64,000 bases of DNA from Monarcha castaneiventris obscurior (GCA_026261815.1 JAMPIT010000484.1:12622501-12686500), one strand, 5' to 3'. Positions 28,601 through 43,600 are shown, counted from the first letter of the stretch. Translations and numbers: made by a program. Notes: a model not told the origin generated them from the letters alone.

Positions 28601-31600
28601 ACTTTGGTAATTTTTTTTTCGTGACTTAATTTTTTTAATTTATTTTTTTATATAGTTCCTAAATCTTACGGCTATATAAACGTTCTTGTATACTTTTTTC
28701 ATGTATACCGACATTCATTAATGGAATTTCTAGTTAAATGTTATCCTTTAGTACATTTTCACAGTTAAAGAGCAGAGGAAATTCCCTCATCCTCAAACAC
28801 TTGCTATGGAATTACTTTGGTTACATAGTTCTGTAGAATGTACAGAGGTCTGCCGAGTGCAACAAGTTACGAGATGGATGTTGTGTCTGCACAGAATCTG
28901 AGTTCAGAGTAGGAGAAGCCATGGGATTTGGAAACAAAATGACTTTAAGTATTTATTGCAAAATAATAGTGCTTGCAGAATGCAGGTAGTAGAGTGTGTG
29001 AAACAGAGCTGCCCTGGTGCAGGTGACATAAGGGAATGCACGGGGATATCTCTGGCTTGTCATTTTTAGTGGATTTAGTCCTTCTGTTTAAATTTTTCGT
29101 ATGTGTGAGATGATACCTGTTCTCAGTGAGTAAACAAGATGTCACGTTGTTCTGAACAGAGATCCCATTCACTTTCCGGTCGGAGCGGTGCGTATGGGTT
29201 AGCAGTGTGACACGGCCTCGTGACCCACCGAGACACTGTAACATTCACTATCATTCCCTGCACATTCTCGCAGACCTCCGCTCTGATTTGAATAGCTCAC
29301 TTCTTCTCAGGACTGCTTTTGTGTAGACAGTTGTTCTGGCGTGATTCCAAGTTGTGGGAGTCGTATGTGCAGATGATTTGGAGGTGTATTATGTGGAGTT
29401 GCTTCCAGCAAGTGGCCAGTGACACCACATGTCCTTAAACAATACTGTTTTGTTCTCCTGCTCATGAATTGAAGTGAGTGATACCTGGTTCTGCTCCGGA
29501 GTTTATGTGTAAAACCTTCATATTGACTCAGAAGTTTTTTCCTGTGTTAAGAAGCTTAAGTGTTTCTTCTTTCCTATCTTAAATCTTTTGCTTTAGGTGT
29601 TTAGGGAAATTAACCTGACCTCTTAAATTTTTATTATCCTGGAGTTTTATTGGTATGTTTTCAGTGGTTTAGGTTTTTGAACAATCTGCTTTGATGAAAG
29701 GATTTTTCTGGGTATTTTTTTTTTTTTTCAGAAGCATCTGTCTGCTGCTGTAAATGCTGTAATGAATGTGTTTAGAATCCTTTTGGAGTGTTTTGTGTAT
29801 GTGCTGTATTTTTTTGCAGACATCTTATCAGCATATAAGTGAGAAGTGTATTTGGAGAAATATTTTGTTACCATTTTCTTCCTGTGTAAAATGGAGGGCA
29901 ACTGGCAAATGATTGTGGAAGACTCTTTTGTTTAACTCAACCAGCCTCTATGTAAGTGTCTTAGCTTTGTTACCAAAGTGTGCCTCTCAGCTTGTGGGGG
30001 TGTGTTGTTGATTCCAGTTGTTTGGCTCATATGAAATCTGGAATTAACAAATTACTGAGGTCTTGCACAAGTCTTTAGGAGTGTGTAGAATTACTGTACT
30101 GTATTAGCTAAAAAATTGGAAAGAAAGGACTTGGTAAATACGCTCCAGTTATGTGTGATTAACACGCACCTCCTGCTTTGCTTTTGACTATAACAGCTAT
30201 AGAGTAACTATTCTGAAATAAATGGTTATTTAGCATGAATTAAATGGTTATTTAGCATGTGTTCTCCACCCCCAAATGTAACGCGGAGGATGTGCAAACA
30301 CAGACAGACTGTTCTCCCCTGTAGTGCCAGCCGGGGTAGAACGTGCCGGGATGTGCTGTCAAGTACCGAAATGTGGGCAATGATTAACTCGCAGGTGCTC
30401 GGCACAGCCCGGGATCAGCTGAAAGGGTTCCTGGCGAAAGGATCAGGCTGTTAATACCTAAACACAAGGGCGTGTGTACATTTATTTACTTCCTAATCAC
30501 GTGCGGATGAGTAGCCTGAGGGGAGGCTGCTGCCGTGGCTGGAGGAGGTCGTTTGCAGTAACACACGGCTTGCCCAGACCACTGCTGAGGGCAGTACTTG
30601 AAGGGATGGCCAGCAGTAAAATCCAGCAATTCCCTCCAAAAATTGTTTAAACTGGACAAGAAGCAGAAGCTTTATGTTCTTGGCAATAAAAGAGGGGTTT
30701 TGGCCTTTTGTGTTAAATCATTATATATGCAATCAGAAATGTAACCAGAAGGTTACAGTAGAGTTAATTACCCTCACAGTCCTCTAGTTGCCCTCATAGC
30801 TCTGCAGGTGTAATCAATGTGTGGTACAACTTGCATTCAAAGAAGTTTATTGGCTTTACACCACTGAAGCTTGCATAAACTTGGAAAGTTGGCAAGAATT
30901 ATCTGGACTTGTGTGGTTTCTGTAGAACAAGAACAGCTGCTCTGTTGGTATAATCTCTCAGACATTTCAGTTGTTGAAGAGAAGTGCAGCTTTTGTTAAT
31001 TTATTTTAAACACCTCACCATTTCTCCTAAATAAATTTTTGGGATTATAACTAGTATGCCCATTACACTGTGTGTACTGTGTCAGGAGTGCTACTGGTTT
31101 TATTTTAAATACAACAGTGTGCCCGTGTAGTGTTCCTTCAGAAGGTTTTGTCTGGACTATCACCTATTTGCTGAAGACAGCAACCATTCAGACAGTGTGT
31201 ATTTTGGGGGTGGCTGGCTCCTTCCTGCTTGTGTATGGCCTTTCCCTGGGAGAGGTTAAGGGCATGTAGGAATTGCAGCACCAGCACGTTTGTATGTGTA
31301 GTGGTGAGGGTATCCCAGGCCTGGTATCCCCCTGTGGACAGTGAGGTTCTCAGGTGAGGTTGAACACTACAATGCTTTGCCTACAGAAGTAGGTGCTGTC
31401 AGAATTAACATTTGTTGATGCTCCATAGATAAGCAATTAATAGCTTAGAGAAAAAACTCAAGTGAGTAGATTGTTGTGTGGAGGGATGATCCTGCAAACT
31501 TTGCCATGTAGGCTTCGGTTCTGACTGTGCTTAGCAATTGCAGGTGAAAAGCTGTAAAGACTCAATTTTAGGACAATACAACTCTTTGTCTGCCTTTCAG

Positions 31601-34600
31601 TGTATTAAACTGTTCAATAATCCTGAATGAAATAATCACGATTATTAAGACAGTAGGCAGAAAGGATCACCATTTTAATTTTAGGCAGAAAATATGACAG
31701 CCTTCCAGGTAGATAAAATTTTAACCTGCCATTTCCTGGCAGTGATGATTCTGATAAAGGGAAAAATGTGTTGGATTTGTCTCAGCTGGGGTGGTCTTTC
31801 TCTTGGTTTTCATTTGTGCTTAATGTATTTTTGTTGAGGATAAATAAATGGAAGCAGGGGTATGCTGAAAGGATGAGAAAAATATGAAGAAAAGGGACAG
31901 TGGTTGCCTTAATTTTACACTGGGCATGCATGCTGTATCTCATTTTTCTTTTTTTTCTGCCTTTACTGTGAAAGAGATTTAATTTCAGAAAATGCCCCTT
32001 TTTTGTTTAGTTAGCTGTTCCTTAAATTGACTTCGCTTTGTATAGCCCTTTTAATATTCTTTACAGAAACAGCAAAAAGATATTTCTGGAAATAGTTTTC
32101 CTCTAGAAAAAACCTAGATTTAAGAAATCATAGAAAAAATCTTTGCGTTTTATTGTTATGACTTTTGAATAGAAACTTAGTGCTTGCTTTCAAATACAGA
32201 AGTTTGAGGAGGATAGAGTTAAATAAATCTCAAATTGCTAGTTGTATGAGTCACTAAATTGGGAACATAAATACTCATATTATTTGGAAAGAACCTCTCA
32301 ACATTGTTTTCCTGCATAGTGTCAACTGCAAAGCACAATACAGTATGTTTAGCTTAAAAGTAGTTGTATTTGCATTTGAAATCATAGTTTATGATAAAAG
32401 TCAGATAACCTTTTGCATGTCAGACTGACTAAAGGCTAGCATTAAGTCTCCAGTGGAAGCTGCATTATTATACTGTTGTGTTTTGTTTGCTTGCTTTGCT
32501 GAAAAGAAATAAAAATTTGGAGAGGGGTAAAGGGTAGAGAAATGGGCAGTGCTGGAGAACTCTCCCTGCCTGCTGATAGAAGGGACAGGTTGTTTTCTTT
32601 GCTGTCTGGTGCTGAAGCCAGAGACTTGAAATAGGAACATCTGGATCTTTTAGTCCAGAGAGAAACTGATTTGTCTCAGGGTGACATAAGTAATTTCGAC
32701 ATCAGTGGCAAAAAAATTCTTGATATCTCTGTGTATTGAATATAGTACTTACTGTTCTCTGTATCCTGCTTAAACGTTTCATTTTGTGTGTGTATCTTCT
32801 GCATTTTAAACCTTCTCTTTAAAATGTTTTGTTGAAGTCTTTGCAAGTGTTTCATAATGTGAAGTTTTGTCCTAATCAGATGAGAGATTTGGTTGCATGT
32901 TTTAAGATGCAAGAGTACTGAAGCATTACTTTTTTTTTTATTGATACTACCATCCCTAAAAGTGACAACAAAGCTCACAAACATTCCCTATTGTGCCCTG
33001 CACTGCTAAAGTTTGACTTGAGACCACTGGCAGGTCCTGATAACTTGGCAGATTGAAGAGTGTGGATGAATCCTTGCTCTCCGTATTTATGGCCATGATG
33101 GACAGTATTATATAATATGCTGGTGTGCAGGACAGACTAAACCAGCAGTCCCAATCCTTTCTTGTCCTTTTCTGAGCAATAACCTGCTTAGGAAATAATC
33201 TGTGTTTGTATTTTGGGAATAGAAGTTGTGCATGTACCTGCCTGCAGTGTCCCTGATGTTGCTGTCTTACCATGTAAATTTGTATTTAAATGGTTCTGAA
33301 CGCTAAGATGTAACCCTGTCCTCTCTTTGATGCTGGGAAGCTCCTCTGGGGGCTTTCATTGACGGTAATGCTAGATGGATTCTAATGTGATTGGTTGCCT
33401 TCCGTTTCTTTTGGTATTTTTTAGGGAAAAGAGCTAAGGCTCAGTTGACTGAAGGAGTGGTTCTATTGACAGTGTTGTCTCATACTGGGCTGTATTTATC
33501 CAGCATGGAGCACTCTTTCATGTCAGTGTTCTGGCTTCAGCCTGGAATGACTTTTATCTATTTATTTATTTAATAATTGTCTTTTACCTTCTAATGTACT
33601 TCTTGCTGAGAAGAAGTACATCATTTATGCTGTTTCGAAACTAAATATTGTCTTTTACATATGCTGGATAGACTGTCTCGCTGTCTGTAGCAAGTGTGTG
33701 TCTATGGGAGAGGGAGCCAAACTCAACACTTGCTGTGAGGCAGGATCATTCCATTCCTTTAAAGCTGCTTCTCTGTCATCTTGAACAGCTCTGACAGATT
33801 CACCAAAATATTTTTGTGTATATGCTTGTATAAGGTACCTATACAAAATTTAACTGCACTTCTGAAGAGGACAGAAGGCAAATATTTTTAATGAGATGCC
33901 TTCAGAACAGGAATAAAAGCTCTCAAAAACGGGTATTTGAAAAGGTCCTCCTTTTCAATCCCTCTCATTCCTTAGTGCATCAGGTGCATTTTTAAAGACT
34001 CCAAGAGGGTAAGTAATGATATGCCACATGTGTTCATTGCGGTCAAAACTTGAAATCACCATGGTGTGTGTGAAACCAAGTTTATGGTATGCTGGGTGGG
34101 TGATTTGGATTGAAGTGGTCATCCAAAGTGGAATTCTCAGCACTGGCTGCTGCTGTTAAATATTGTTCAAGAGCTTCTTGAGTTTTCACTCTGGTTTCAC
34201 TGAAGTGTGCTCTAGTGGCATAAAAACGTTTTGCAAGTGCCATATCTGAAAGCCTCGGAAAAACGATTTGAAGAAAAGATTGTTTTTAGAATTTTTTTTT
34301 AATGCAGTTAAACAGTGAAGTTTGGTTTGAAGTTTAAATGTGCCCTTGAACAAACTGTTTGCCTAAGGCGGCAGCTGCCTGGGAGCTGAGTGCTATCGAG
34401 ATGGGAGATACTTGTGTTTGCTGACTTCGGGTGTGGGAACGTGACTTTTCAGAAAGCAATGCAAGGGTAAGTGTGTTCATTCACCTGAAATGGCAGATTT
34501 CAGGCAGTTAGTGAGGAAATGGGGATATGGCCACTTTGGAGATATTACACTACACCTGCTAACTGGTAACCAGCTCTTCGGGCTTTGTGGGCATAAAGAC

Positions 34601-37600
34601 ATTGGCTTCAGAGAATGATGGTGGGTTGCACATCTTTTTCTTTGTAGTAGATGCACATTATTGCCCATTACATAGTGATGCTACTGCCTTCTTTTTCCAT
34701 TAAAAAGAATAATACTGTCTGCATCGAAGGTTCTTAGAGTTCAGAAAAAAATTTTTTTTCTTTGCAGTTCTCTTATCAAGTAAGTATAACAAGATACTAT
34801 TTCAACAATGCAAAGCATTTTAGTGAGGGTGAGGAACTGTGGGAACATGTTTCATCAGAAGATATTAATTATTTTTGCTTTAACTGTAGTGAATATCTGT
34901 TGAATGATATGTTATTTTTTAGCTACGGCTACTGTGAATATCTTGTCTAGAGATACAAATAGGGTGTGGAGGAAAAGGCAAAAAATATTTTTAGCCTGAG
35001 GATCAAAGTGTATCTACACTTTGTAACACAAGGAGAGGGGGAAAAAAGAGGAGGAGGAGAAAATGGGCTTTGTGTAGGGAATCAGTTTTAACAAGATTGG
35101 CTAATACTTAACCCATTCTTCCAGATACAAGTTAGGTTTGAGCCTGTGAGGTGTTGTGACTTCAATATTTTTCTTGAACCTTCTTATGTTTTTGTGTTCA
35201 AACAATCCTGCACTGCTGTTCTGTGCAGGTGTTCAGGGGCTCGAGTGATGTGCTATACTAGAGCCTTTCCCCCTGCTTTGTTTTTGTCCACTTAAGGGCC
35301 CTTGCATAACTCCCAAAATGAAATACAAATGAATAAAATATACTTGAATATAACACACTTGTCAGTATTTGAGCTAGTGGCTTACCACTGCTAGGCTTTT
35401 CTCTGCCATTTTGTGGTGTAAGAATCTACTCTAAGGCAGATGGGCTGATAAGGCTTCAGACAAACAGAGTTAGTGTTTTTAATGGAAGCATAGAAGAGGT
35501 AACATAAAAGAATTTTGGGGTGCATGTTTCCCTCTAGGGACTCCAGTGTTATGCAACGTATACTTGGTCATAGAAGTCTAAGTATTCTGAATTTCAGATG
35601 TCTCCTCAAAACCAGCGAGGATGTTTTCTCAAGTTTCCTCAGTAAGACAGAGATAGTAGTGTTAAACATAGTTGCTAAAAATAAACTCTTGGGCATTGTT
35701 TTCCTGTGTTTTTGTTCTGCAGTAACTTTTTGCCCACTTCCTGCAGTTACAGCACAGCACGATCTCCAGGACAACACCTAATTCAAGTGCGTGTCCCTTA
35801 TCTGGAACAGGCAAGGTTCAGTGTGCAGAGGCTGAGCAACAGAATGCATCTGAGCAGTCTCTTAATATTCATTGACTTGTCTTGGCATCTGGCTTCGAGT
35901 TGTTAAGAGGGAAGATGATAGATTTATTTTCCTCCTTCAAGTTTCATCATGAATCTTGCCTATGCCATAAAGTTCAAGTCCAAACAAGAGTTGGATGGCA
36001 ATACAGAAAGAGGCACCTGTGAACAGCATATTTTTTTCTGAACATCGTTCTTTTGCTTCTTGAATTGCATTTAATTTTCTAAGATGTTGTTGTTACTCGA
36101 GGCTGATTTGTGAAGACAGTAGTAGTATTCTGATGGTATGCATATATATATATGTATATTTAAATATATACAAAACTTTCCTTTGCTAGTTTTAACTTTT
36201 ATTTTGCATGGCTCACTTTGAATATGAACAATATTTTTTAGAGGCTATAAGCTTTACAATCTTCTTTCCACAAAAAAATTCAGTTTTATTTTAGACCTAG
36301 TGAAGCCATTTTTGTTCGCTGGAAATATGTCCGTAAAATATTCTTGATGCTTGAAAGAATAAATCCCCCTTGTACATATTTAAATAAATAATAATAATAA
36401 TTTATTCTCAAGAAAGCGTCTTAAGGGAATTCTGTGGTGCATGAGTAGGGAATCTACAGGCTGAGAATCTTTCACTGAAATGACTTTCAAGTAAGAAGTA
36501 GTGGTAATATTTGGTATCCATGGCTTTGTAAAGTGTTGACAGATACCAATTTTCCATTTGCCATTTAGAAACTAAAAATCTTTTGGTATTTTGACAAGGC
36601 CATAAAACCTGTCAGTGTTGTGGGGATCAGCTGTTTAATTACCTGTTGCTCCTGGTAGAGAGTGAACAAGGACCTGTGCAGACCTGTTGACAGGAATAGT
36701 GTGACACAAGTGTGTCCCTGAAGCTTGTCTGACTCACTGCTGTCCAACCTCCACAGTGGTGTGGGGAGAGCTGCTGGATGGCAATCCTGACGTGGCCTCC
36801 AAACCTTGGCAATGCCCTCCATCTCCACAGACAGTAACCAGGGAGTGTGATTTGAAAGAAGCTGATGTAGACAGCTGATATAGGCTGGTACAGACAAAAG
36901 TCACTCAAGGTTCACAGCGTGCTACTGTTGTTCTCAGACATCAGGCTGGGAATGTGAGGGAGTTGAGAGGCTTGACAGGATCTATTCCTCTCTGTATCAC
37001 TTCATGTGGTTTTCTTTGCAGAACATCTGAGAACATAAATTGGGTTAATGCCATATTTCATTTATTTTCTGTTAGATCTATGTTAACCTTTATCATCAAT
37101 TGTTCATAGAAAAAAATAGCACAGTAACTTTTATCACTTCTGGCCTCTGCTTTTGCTCTAGTTTGTGTGGCAGTCTCACTGTAGAGATGTATGGAGTGTT
37201 GGCTTGGATAGTTCCAAGGGTGGGGAGGAGAGTGCTGAAAACAACTTTATTTTTTTTTTAGTCATTCATTGAACAGTTGTGCTGCTCTAGTACCAGCTCA
37301 CAAATGAACAGTGGAAGTTGCACCTTTTTTTCTGGAATGGCAACCTTGTGGTTTTGTAATGTGAATCTTTGATCTTCCAGCTTTGAGAGCTAACGGGCTG
37401 CTTCCAACCTTGCCCTGAACCTCTGACCTTACTGGTACTGGTGACTGTATGAGGAGGGAAAACTCTTGCTGCCATAACTTGTGTGATCATTGAAGAATCT
37501 GGGCTTTCCCCAGGTTAGGAAATTGCTTCCTCAAAAAGGGGAACTTTGCAGGAGATGTTAAGTATGGACTCTTACAATGTTGCCTTAAAATGTGTTTAAG

Positions 37601-40600
37601 AAAAACTCTCATCTTCCTGTGCTATTATAGACTAGAGAGGCAAGTAATAATTTAGTTTTCAACATGTGTGGCTGCAGAGCCAGTTTTAGAATTACTAGTT
37701 ATTTGGTGTGCATTTGTTTGGTGGGGTTTTTGTGCTGTTGATTTGGTTTGAGTTTTTGGTTTGTGTTTGTTTGGTTTTGCTGTTTCTTTTTTTTTGTGGT
37801 GTTTTTGTTTCCTCCAAAATGATCCACTTGAGAATCAGAAGTAAATTTGAGGTCAGGCACTGATCCAAAAAGAGGTCAGATGGCTGAGTCTCTGTTTCTG
37901 CCCTCACAGAGGTGAGGCTTTTGTTGTTTTCCTGTTCAGAATAGTTTTTTGGATCCTTAAAACCAGCTTTCAAGAAACAAATTTGCCCAGAAATAGACTT
38001 GTATGCCTCTCTATTATGAAGGATGTTAAAAAAATTCAAGATAAGGGACATATTATTGCATATCTGTTCTGTTTACTCTGAAGGGTCAGTGCCACAGGCT
38101 CTGTTCACAGCAAGGGACAGGCAAAAACAAGACATTAATGTCAGTAAGGACCAAGGTTTGGTTGCTGGTCCTGGGACTTCAGTCTGATAAACAGGGCTTT
38201 GCTGGGGCTGTTTATCCACTCCTGCATGGGCAGAATTTTGAAACCAAGATGGGCATTCTCTTCAGAGCATGTGTTTTGTGCAGGTTGGCCTTATCTACCT
38301 GCCAGTGATGGGACACGTGCCCTGCACTCAGCTTTTCCTGCTGTCCCTGAAATCTGTCAAGTCAGATTTTGGCCCAGGTTTCACACAGGTTAAACCAGCT
38401 TTTTAATGATTCTCTGTACCCGCTTGAAAAAGTAAGGGATTATTATCTTGACAAGCACAGCCTATTTTCTGGCTGTATACTAGTAGGTATTAATTAATAT
38501 ACAGTTGAGCCTGATTTCTGTTAATTCATTAGGTCTTGTGCTGATCACAATAGAAACCAGGCGTCAAATCAAGTTGAATAAGATGACTGATGGCTAAAAA
38601 ATCCTCCCTCCTCCTTTAAAAGAAAGCAGGAGTGGGGAGGGAAGCTGTAGGACTCAGAAGTTTCAGGTTAACATTGTAGATCCTGTTACCAAAAAATAAT
38701 TACTGTTTCATGGTGGAATTAACTTGCATTATGTAGAGTCTTCATTTGTTCTTGCCATGCAAGTCATTTACTGGAAACTTATTTGACCATATAGACCTTT
38801 TGTAAGTGGTGTAACTTGGGAATTGCTATTGCCAGCACTGGAATATGTCTGTGCTTTTTCAGAGTGGGACTTGAACCATGAATGAATTGTTATTTTCTGC
38901 AAATCAGCAAAGTATGATCTGAAGTTATTAAAATATGCTAAAAAGCTTCTATAAATCTTGTTAGAAATTGAAATTTCCTTTCCCATGTTATGTGTGTGGA
39001 TCATTCCACAGCAATAGTGGCTGTGGCTGCTGCTCTGAGTTAACAGAACTGCCATGATGCATGGCCCTGGATACGGGCTTGCTGACATCAACTCTCTTGG
39101 CATGTGTTCAGAAAAGTAAACAGAAGACAATCAGTGTTGGGTTTGGCATAACTAGCAAGTCCATAAAACTGCCAAATCCTTCTCTGTGTATTCATCCAAT
39201 TAATCCCATTGATGTAGGACATTTACTTAAATGAGTAAAACATACTGTATTTGGTTTTTAAAAGTTCTTGTCTTAAAGTTTCAGTTTTCTACTTAACTAG
39301 TAACCACAATCTTTACTTAAACAGCATTTTTCTTGTTTTTTGATGTTATTCTTTTGTAGAAAAAAAATGAATTCTGAAAGCTCAGCCCTTATCATGAGTA
39401 GCCCTGCTGTAATAAACCAGTGTGCCAGAGGAGGAATGGAACAAGAAAAAATTTGGTAAGCTTTACTTCTCATTTTCTGAGAAGTTAGTAGACAGCAATG
39501 CTGGCAGATGTAGTTTGAAAATTAAGTAAAATAATTATTTGTTACAACTGATAAATTTAAGTCTGCATTATTTAATAACATAGAAGGAAAAAGGGAAATA
39601 ATTTTTTATTTTGGTTTTGAGTTTTTAGCAGATGACATGGTACAGGGTGTCATGGGGGATGGGCAATGGAAAAACTCCTGCTTGCTTCAGCAGTGCTGCA
39701 GTTGTGCTCAGGGAATCTTTTACATATGGCAAATGTTTTAATCTCCCAGTGCTGCTGCTATGCTGGGCCATGCTGGTACCAGCACCTTCAGTGCTGTGAG
39801 GCTCCCTAGATTCCTGCCCTGGGAGACATTGCAAAGTCAATAGTTTCTACTTTGTGTATAGAAAAAAATGTACTCTGTACTGGGGAAAAAAAACAGTTGC
39901 ACTGTTAAATGGTAGATGTGGACAAATGCTTACACTTCATAACAATATTTTTGGTGAAAATTGCCACAGACTATGCAATTTTTAGCACCTGGTTTGTGTT
40001 TTCATGAAGGGAACAGTGTTGAAAAGGCTTTGAGACTATTCCACCTGGGTTAATGAGAGCCTTTTATTGAGAGCCTGCTGGTTTTTACTTGCTGTTGTTT
40101 GCGAAGGGTTTTTTACATTATTTATTTACCATGTGGCAGACAACCAATAAATTCATGACAGGAAGCATGACATCCATATGGACAAAAAGCTACCTCATGT
40201 TGTTTTTGTAGTCTGAGAAATACTCTTGAAAAGCTAAAGAATTAAAGAAATATTAGCAAATGAATGTTCTGTTTCCTGTTGCATGCTTGTCAGGAAATCA
40301 AATAAAATCTTTTTTTTTTTTTGCGTTGGTATTTATGTAATATTAAATTAACAGCATCATAGTACCTGAAAGTAGTTTCTTTTAAACATCTCTTCTGGAA
40401 CATTCTCAAAAAAGTCTTTGGATGAAAAGGCAGGATGAGAAAGAACTGTGGGCTTCCCTCCTGGCTCACAAATCTACTGAGGGGTGGGAAGTTGACACAA
40501 ACCCTTTTTTTTGTTTGATATCTTTTGCTGTTTTTTGTATCCTGCTTGTGGTATTGATCTGGGGACAGTTCTGTTTAATATCTTTATCAATGATCTGCAT

Positions 40601-43600
40601 GGGGGGGATCATGGGCACCATCAGTAAATTGCAGATAACTCCAAGTTGGGTGGGAGTGTTGATCTGCTGGAGGGTAGGAGGGCTCTGCAGAGGGATCTGG
40701 TCAGGCTGGATCAGTGGGCCAAGGCCAGTGGTGTGAAGTTCAACAAGGTAAAGGCAGATCCTGCCTTTGTGTCACACCAACCCCCTGCATCTCCACGCTG
40801 GTGGCAGAGTGGCTGGGAAGCTGCCTGGCAGGAAGAGATCTGGGGGTGCTGGTTGATAGCAGCTGGACATGAGCCAGGAGTGCCCAGGTGGCCAAGAAGC
40901 CCAGTGGCATCCTGGCTGTACCAGCAATAGTGTGGCCAGCAGGACCAGGGCAGTGATTGTCCCCTGTACTGGGCACTGTTGAGGCCACAGCTCAAGTCCT
41001 GGGTTCAGTTTTGGGCCCCTCACTACACAAAAGACATTGAGGTGCTGGAGTGTGTCCAGAGAAGGGACACGGAGCTGGGGAAGGAGCTGAAGCACAAGCC
41101 TGATTAGGAGCAGCTGAGGGAATTGAGATTGTTTAACCTGGAGAAAAGGAGGCCCAGGGAGGACTTCATCAATAGCAGTGTGATGCATGTCTGCTTAGGT
41201 TTCTAAAATACTGTTTTTATTCTGGGTTTCTGTGAATACTAGAGCAGAATGAACATTATTTTTCTGAGCCTAATAAAGTGCAGTGGTGCACTGCCTTACT
41301 GCATTGTTAATTTATTGCTGTTTATTCATTGTCTGATTCTTGTAACTTATTTACATTCTGATGGTTCTGGGTTTATTTTCATGAAAATGCGAGTATTGAT
41401 AAGGACTGGTGTTAGTCATAGCAAGATTAGAAATGTCTACTGTTAAATGTATACACTGACAATGTAAAATAATTAAGTCAAAAGCCTCCACAGAGAAAAG
41501 CCCTGAGCAAGACCTTATCTAGCATTTAAACATCACTTATGATGCCTGTAAAAGCTTTGATGTTGCATAAGGCCCCCTAGAAACAGAGCAGGGAGTAAAT
41601 AATTGACTGAACCCCAGTTACCTTGTGCAGCCATTTACCAGCTCTGCCATTTTGGTTCATCTGTGTTTCATATCTGCATAGTTTGGTGCCTCTACCAAAA
41701 GAAGAAAATAATTGAATTCTCAAACTTGCAGTGCTTCACTTGATTCTGTTGCTTTTTCTGCCCCCCCCCGCCAACATACATAATCAAGATTACAGCAGCA
41801 GAAGAATGCTGGTAGTGGCAGAAGTGTGACTGCTGTGAATGTCTGATAACTGCAAAGTATCATGGCAGTTTGCGTGTGAACCAAATTAAGCTGCTCTTGA
41901 TAAGCAGGAACGCTGATGAGCTTGTTGGATGGTTGTAACATCAACAGTATCAGCTGTCTGAGCTGGTGTGGAAGAGGCCTGAGAGCCTTGAAATTGTAGA
42001 AGCTCCTGATTTGGCAGATTCTCACTTTCTTAATGTTGAAAATTGCAAGAAAGGAACTAAAGATAAGGAAGCAAGTGGGAACTGTGTCAATTCATACACG
42101 CTTTCTGTGAAACTAGCTGGCTGGCATGTTGTTTTTCAAAACAGATGTGCAGGAGAATTGGAAAATTTCCAGGTTTTATTATTGAGTGTGGATTTTATAA
42201 CATGCTTCCTCTAGGTTGGATGAAATCTTGCTAGTCACTCCTTCATCGTCTTACTTAGGATTAAGTCAGGAAGTATTTAATCCTTTTAAAACTAATAATT
42301 GAAACTTGGGGTTCTGGTTGTCTTATGACAGAGTTTTGATGCCTTGGCTTTCCATTTCTGTCTCCAAATACTCTGCCATGTTCCTTATGAAGTATGCAGT
42401 GTTCTGCTATTTTTATTACAAAGTTTTCATCACTTTTAGACCAAATTTCTCTGAAAACTGTCCATGTTATGTATAAATAAATCTGTAAATCTTAAAACTA
42501 ACCAACAGTGTTATGTGTGGACTCCAGTGCATTCTGGCTCTGTATTTATGACTTGGCTTAAACCAAGTTTGAGGACAGGAACTTCTTTAAATCTTTTTTG
42601 GTTTTGTCTTAAGCTGTAACAGATTGTTTGTTTCAGTTTTCCTTACTAATCTGAGACTCATGACTTTGTGGGCAAGGGAAGCTATTGAAACTCCGGTCTG
42701 TGTAGTGAGAAGGAAGACATGCTTAGATACTGGATTTAGATATTGCAAAAACGAATTTTAAACCCAGCTCCATGATTGCATACATTGAATGAGAACAGCT
42801 TACTGTCATATCTTAGTGTGCACATGTCTGGAAACTCTCTGGTATAGAAAAAGTAGTTATTCTAGAGTATTGTACAACCTATATTTGAAGTGCTTTTTTA
42901 ATATATATAAATTCATCCGTTTAATAACGAAATAGAAATAACAGGGTCAACTGAGTTTAAAACAATACTCGAACTGACATCCCCATGACTAAAAAACTTC
43001 CATGAGTAAAAGCAAGATAGGAAAGCAGTGGTGAGCAGCTGAAAATCTGCATCTTCACTCTGAGGAGCTGTGTAGGTACCACATAATAGTAGATAACCAT
43101 ATAGATCTTACCTTAATGCCTGTGGTTTTAATCACAGCCCTTCTTCTTCAGTGAGGATAAGAACAGAGGAGCTAAATTGCTGCATTCTGCACCTCAGAGA
43201 CAGACAAGTGCACAAGCTGACTCTTAGCTTGTGTGGGAAGTAAGGTTTCGTGACAATAAATCATCATGGCTCTGTTGCAGCTTTTGCCAGCTGCTAGTTG
43301 ATGAAGGAAGAATTATGTGTCTGGAATTACAGTAAGAAGAGAAACAAGTTTCACAACTTTGCCTGTTTCTCCTATATCCTTGTTTAATCAGTAGAAATGA
43401 GTCATCCTGGAGAACTGAATTAAACTAGCTCTAGTCAAGTGCAGTTTAACTGCACGTGTTTGATTACAAAAGGCACATACGTGTTTGGGGAATGCAAGGT
43501 TACAATGTAAAAAAGGAAGCCCCATAAATTACAGATTAACACTTTAGATAGCTGGATAAAATTAATCTTTTCTGCAAGAGGCCTTGAATTAGTTGCTTTC

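Larger units (their letters stand above)
27666..39359 (+). other. ARHGEF3: First intron of ARHGEF3
   Basis: 11.7 kb, whose first kilobase is the distal half of the CpG island. Beyond that it is AT-rich. Visible items are a TATATAAA at 28673-28680, a 19-base direct repeat at 30219-30237 and 30241-30259, AT-rich simple repeats near 36.14 and 36.39 kb, a G/T-rich low-complexity tract at about 37705-37805, and a weak first-exon candidate ending at 34466. No other gene was recognised on either strand. Confidence 0.65.

Noticed and set aside
27130..28629. Very long open frames on both strands (up to 400 codons minus, 353 codons plus)
   Set aside because: They coincide with the CpG island, where stop codons are rare. 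Their translations are low-complexity Gly/Ala/Arg/Pro with no domain, and overlapping frames are all equally open.
36565..36908. Overlapping minus-strand open frames of 110 and 89 codons
   Set aside because: No recognisable domain and no convincing splice or promoter signals; probably chance.
40422..41188. Cluster of open frames on both strands
   Set aside because: All lie in or at the edge of a truncated, frameshifted CR1 element.
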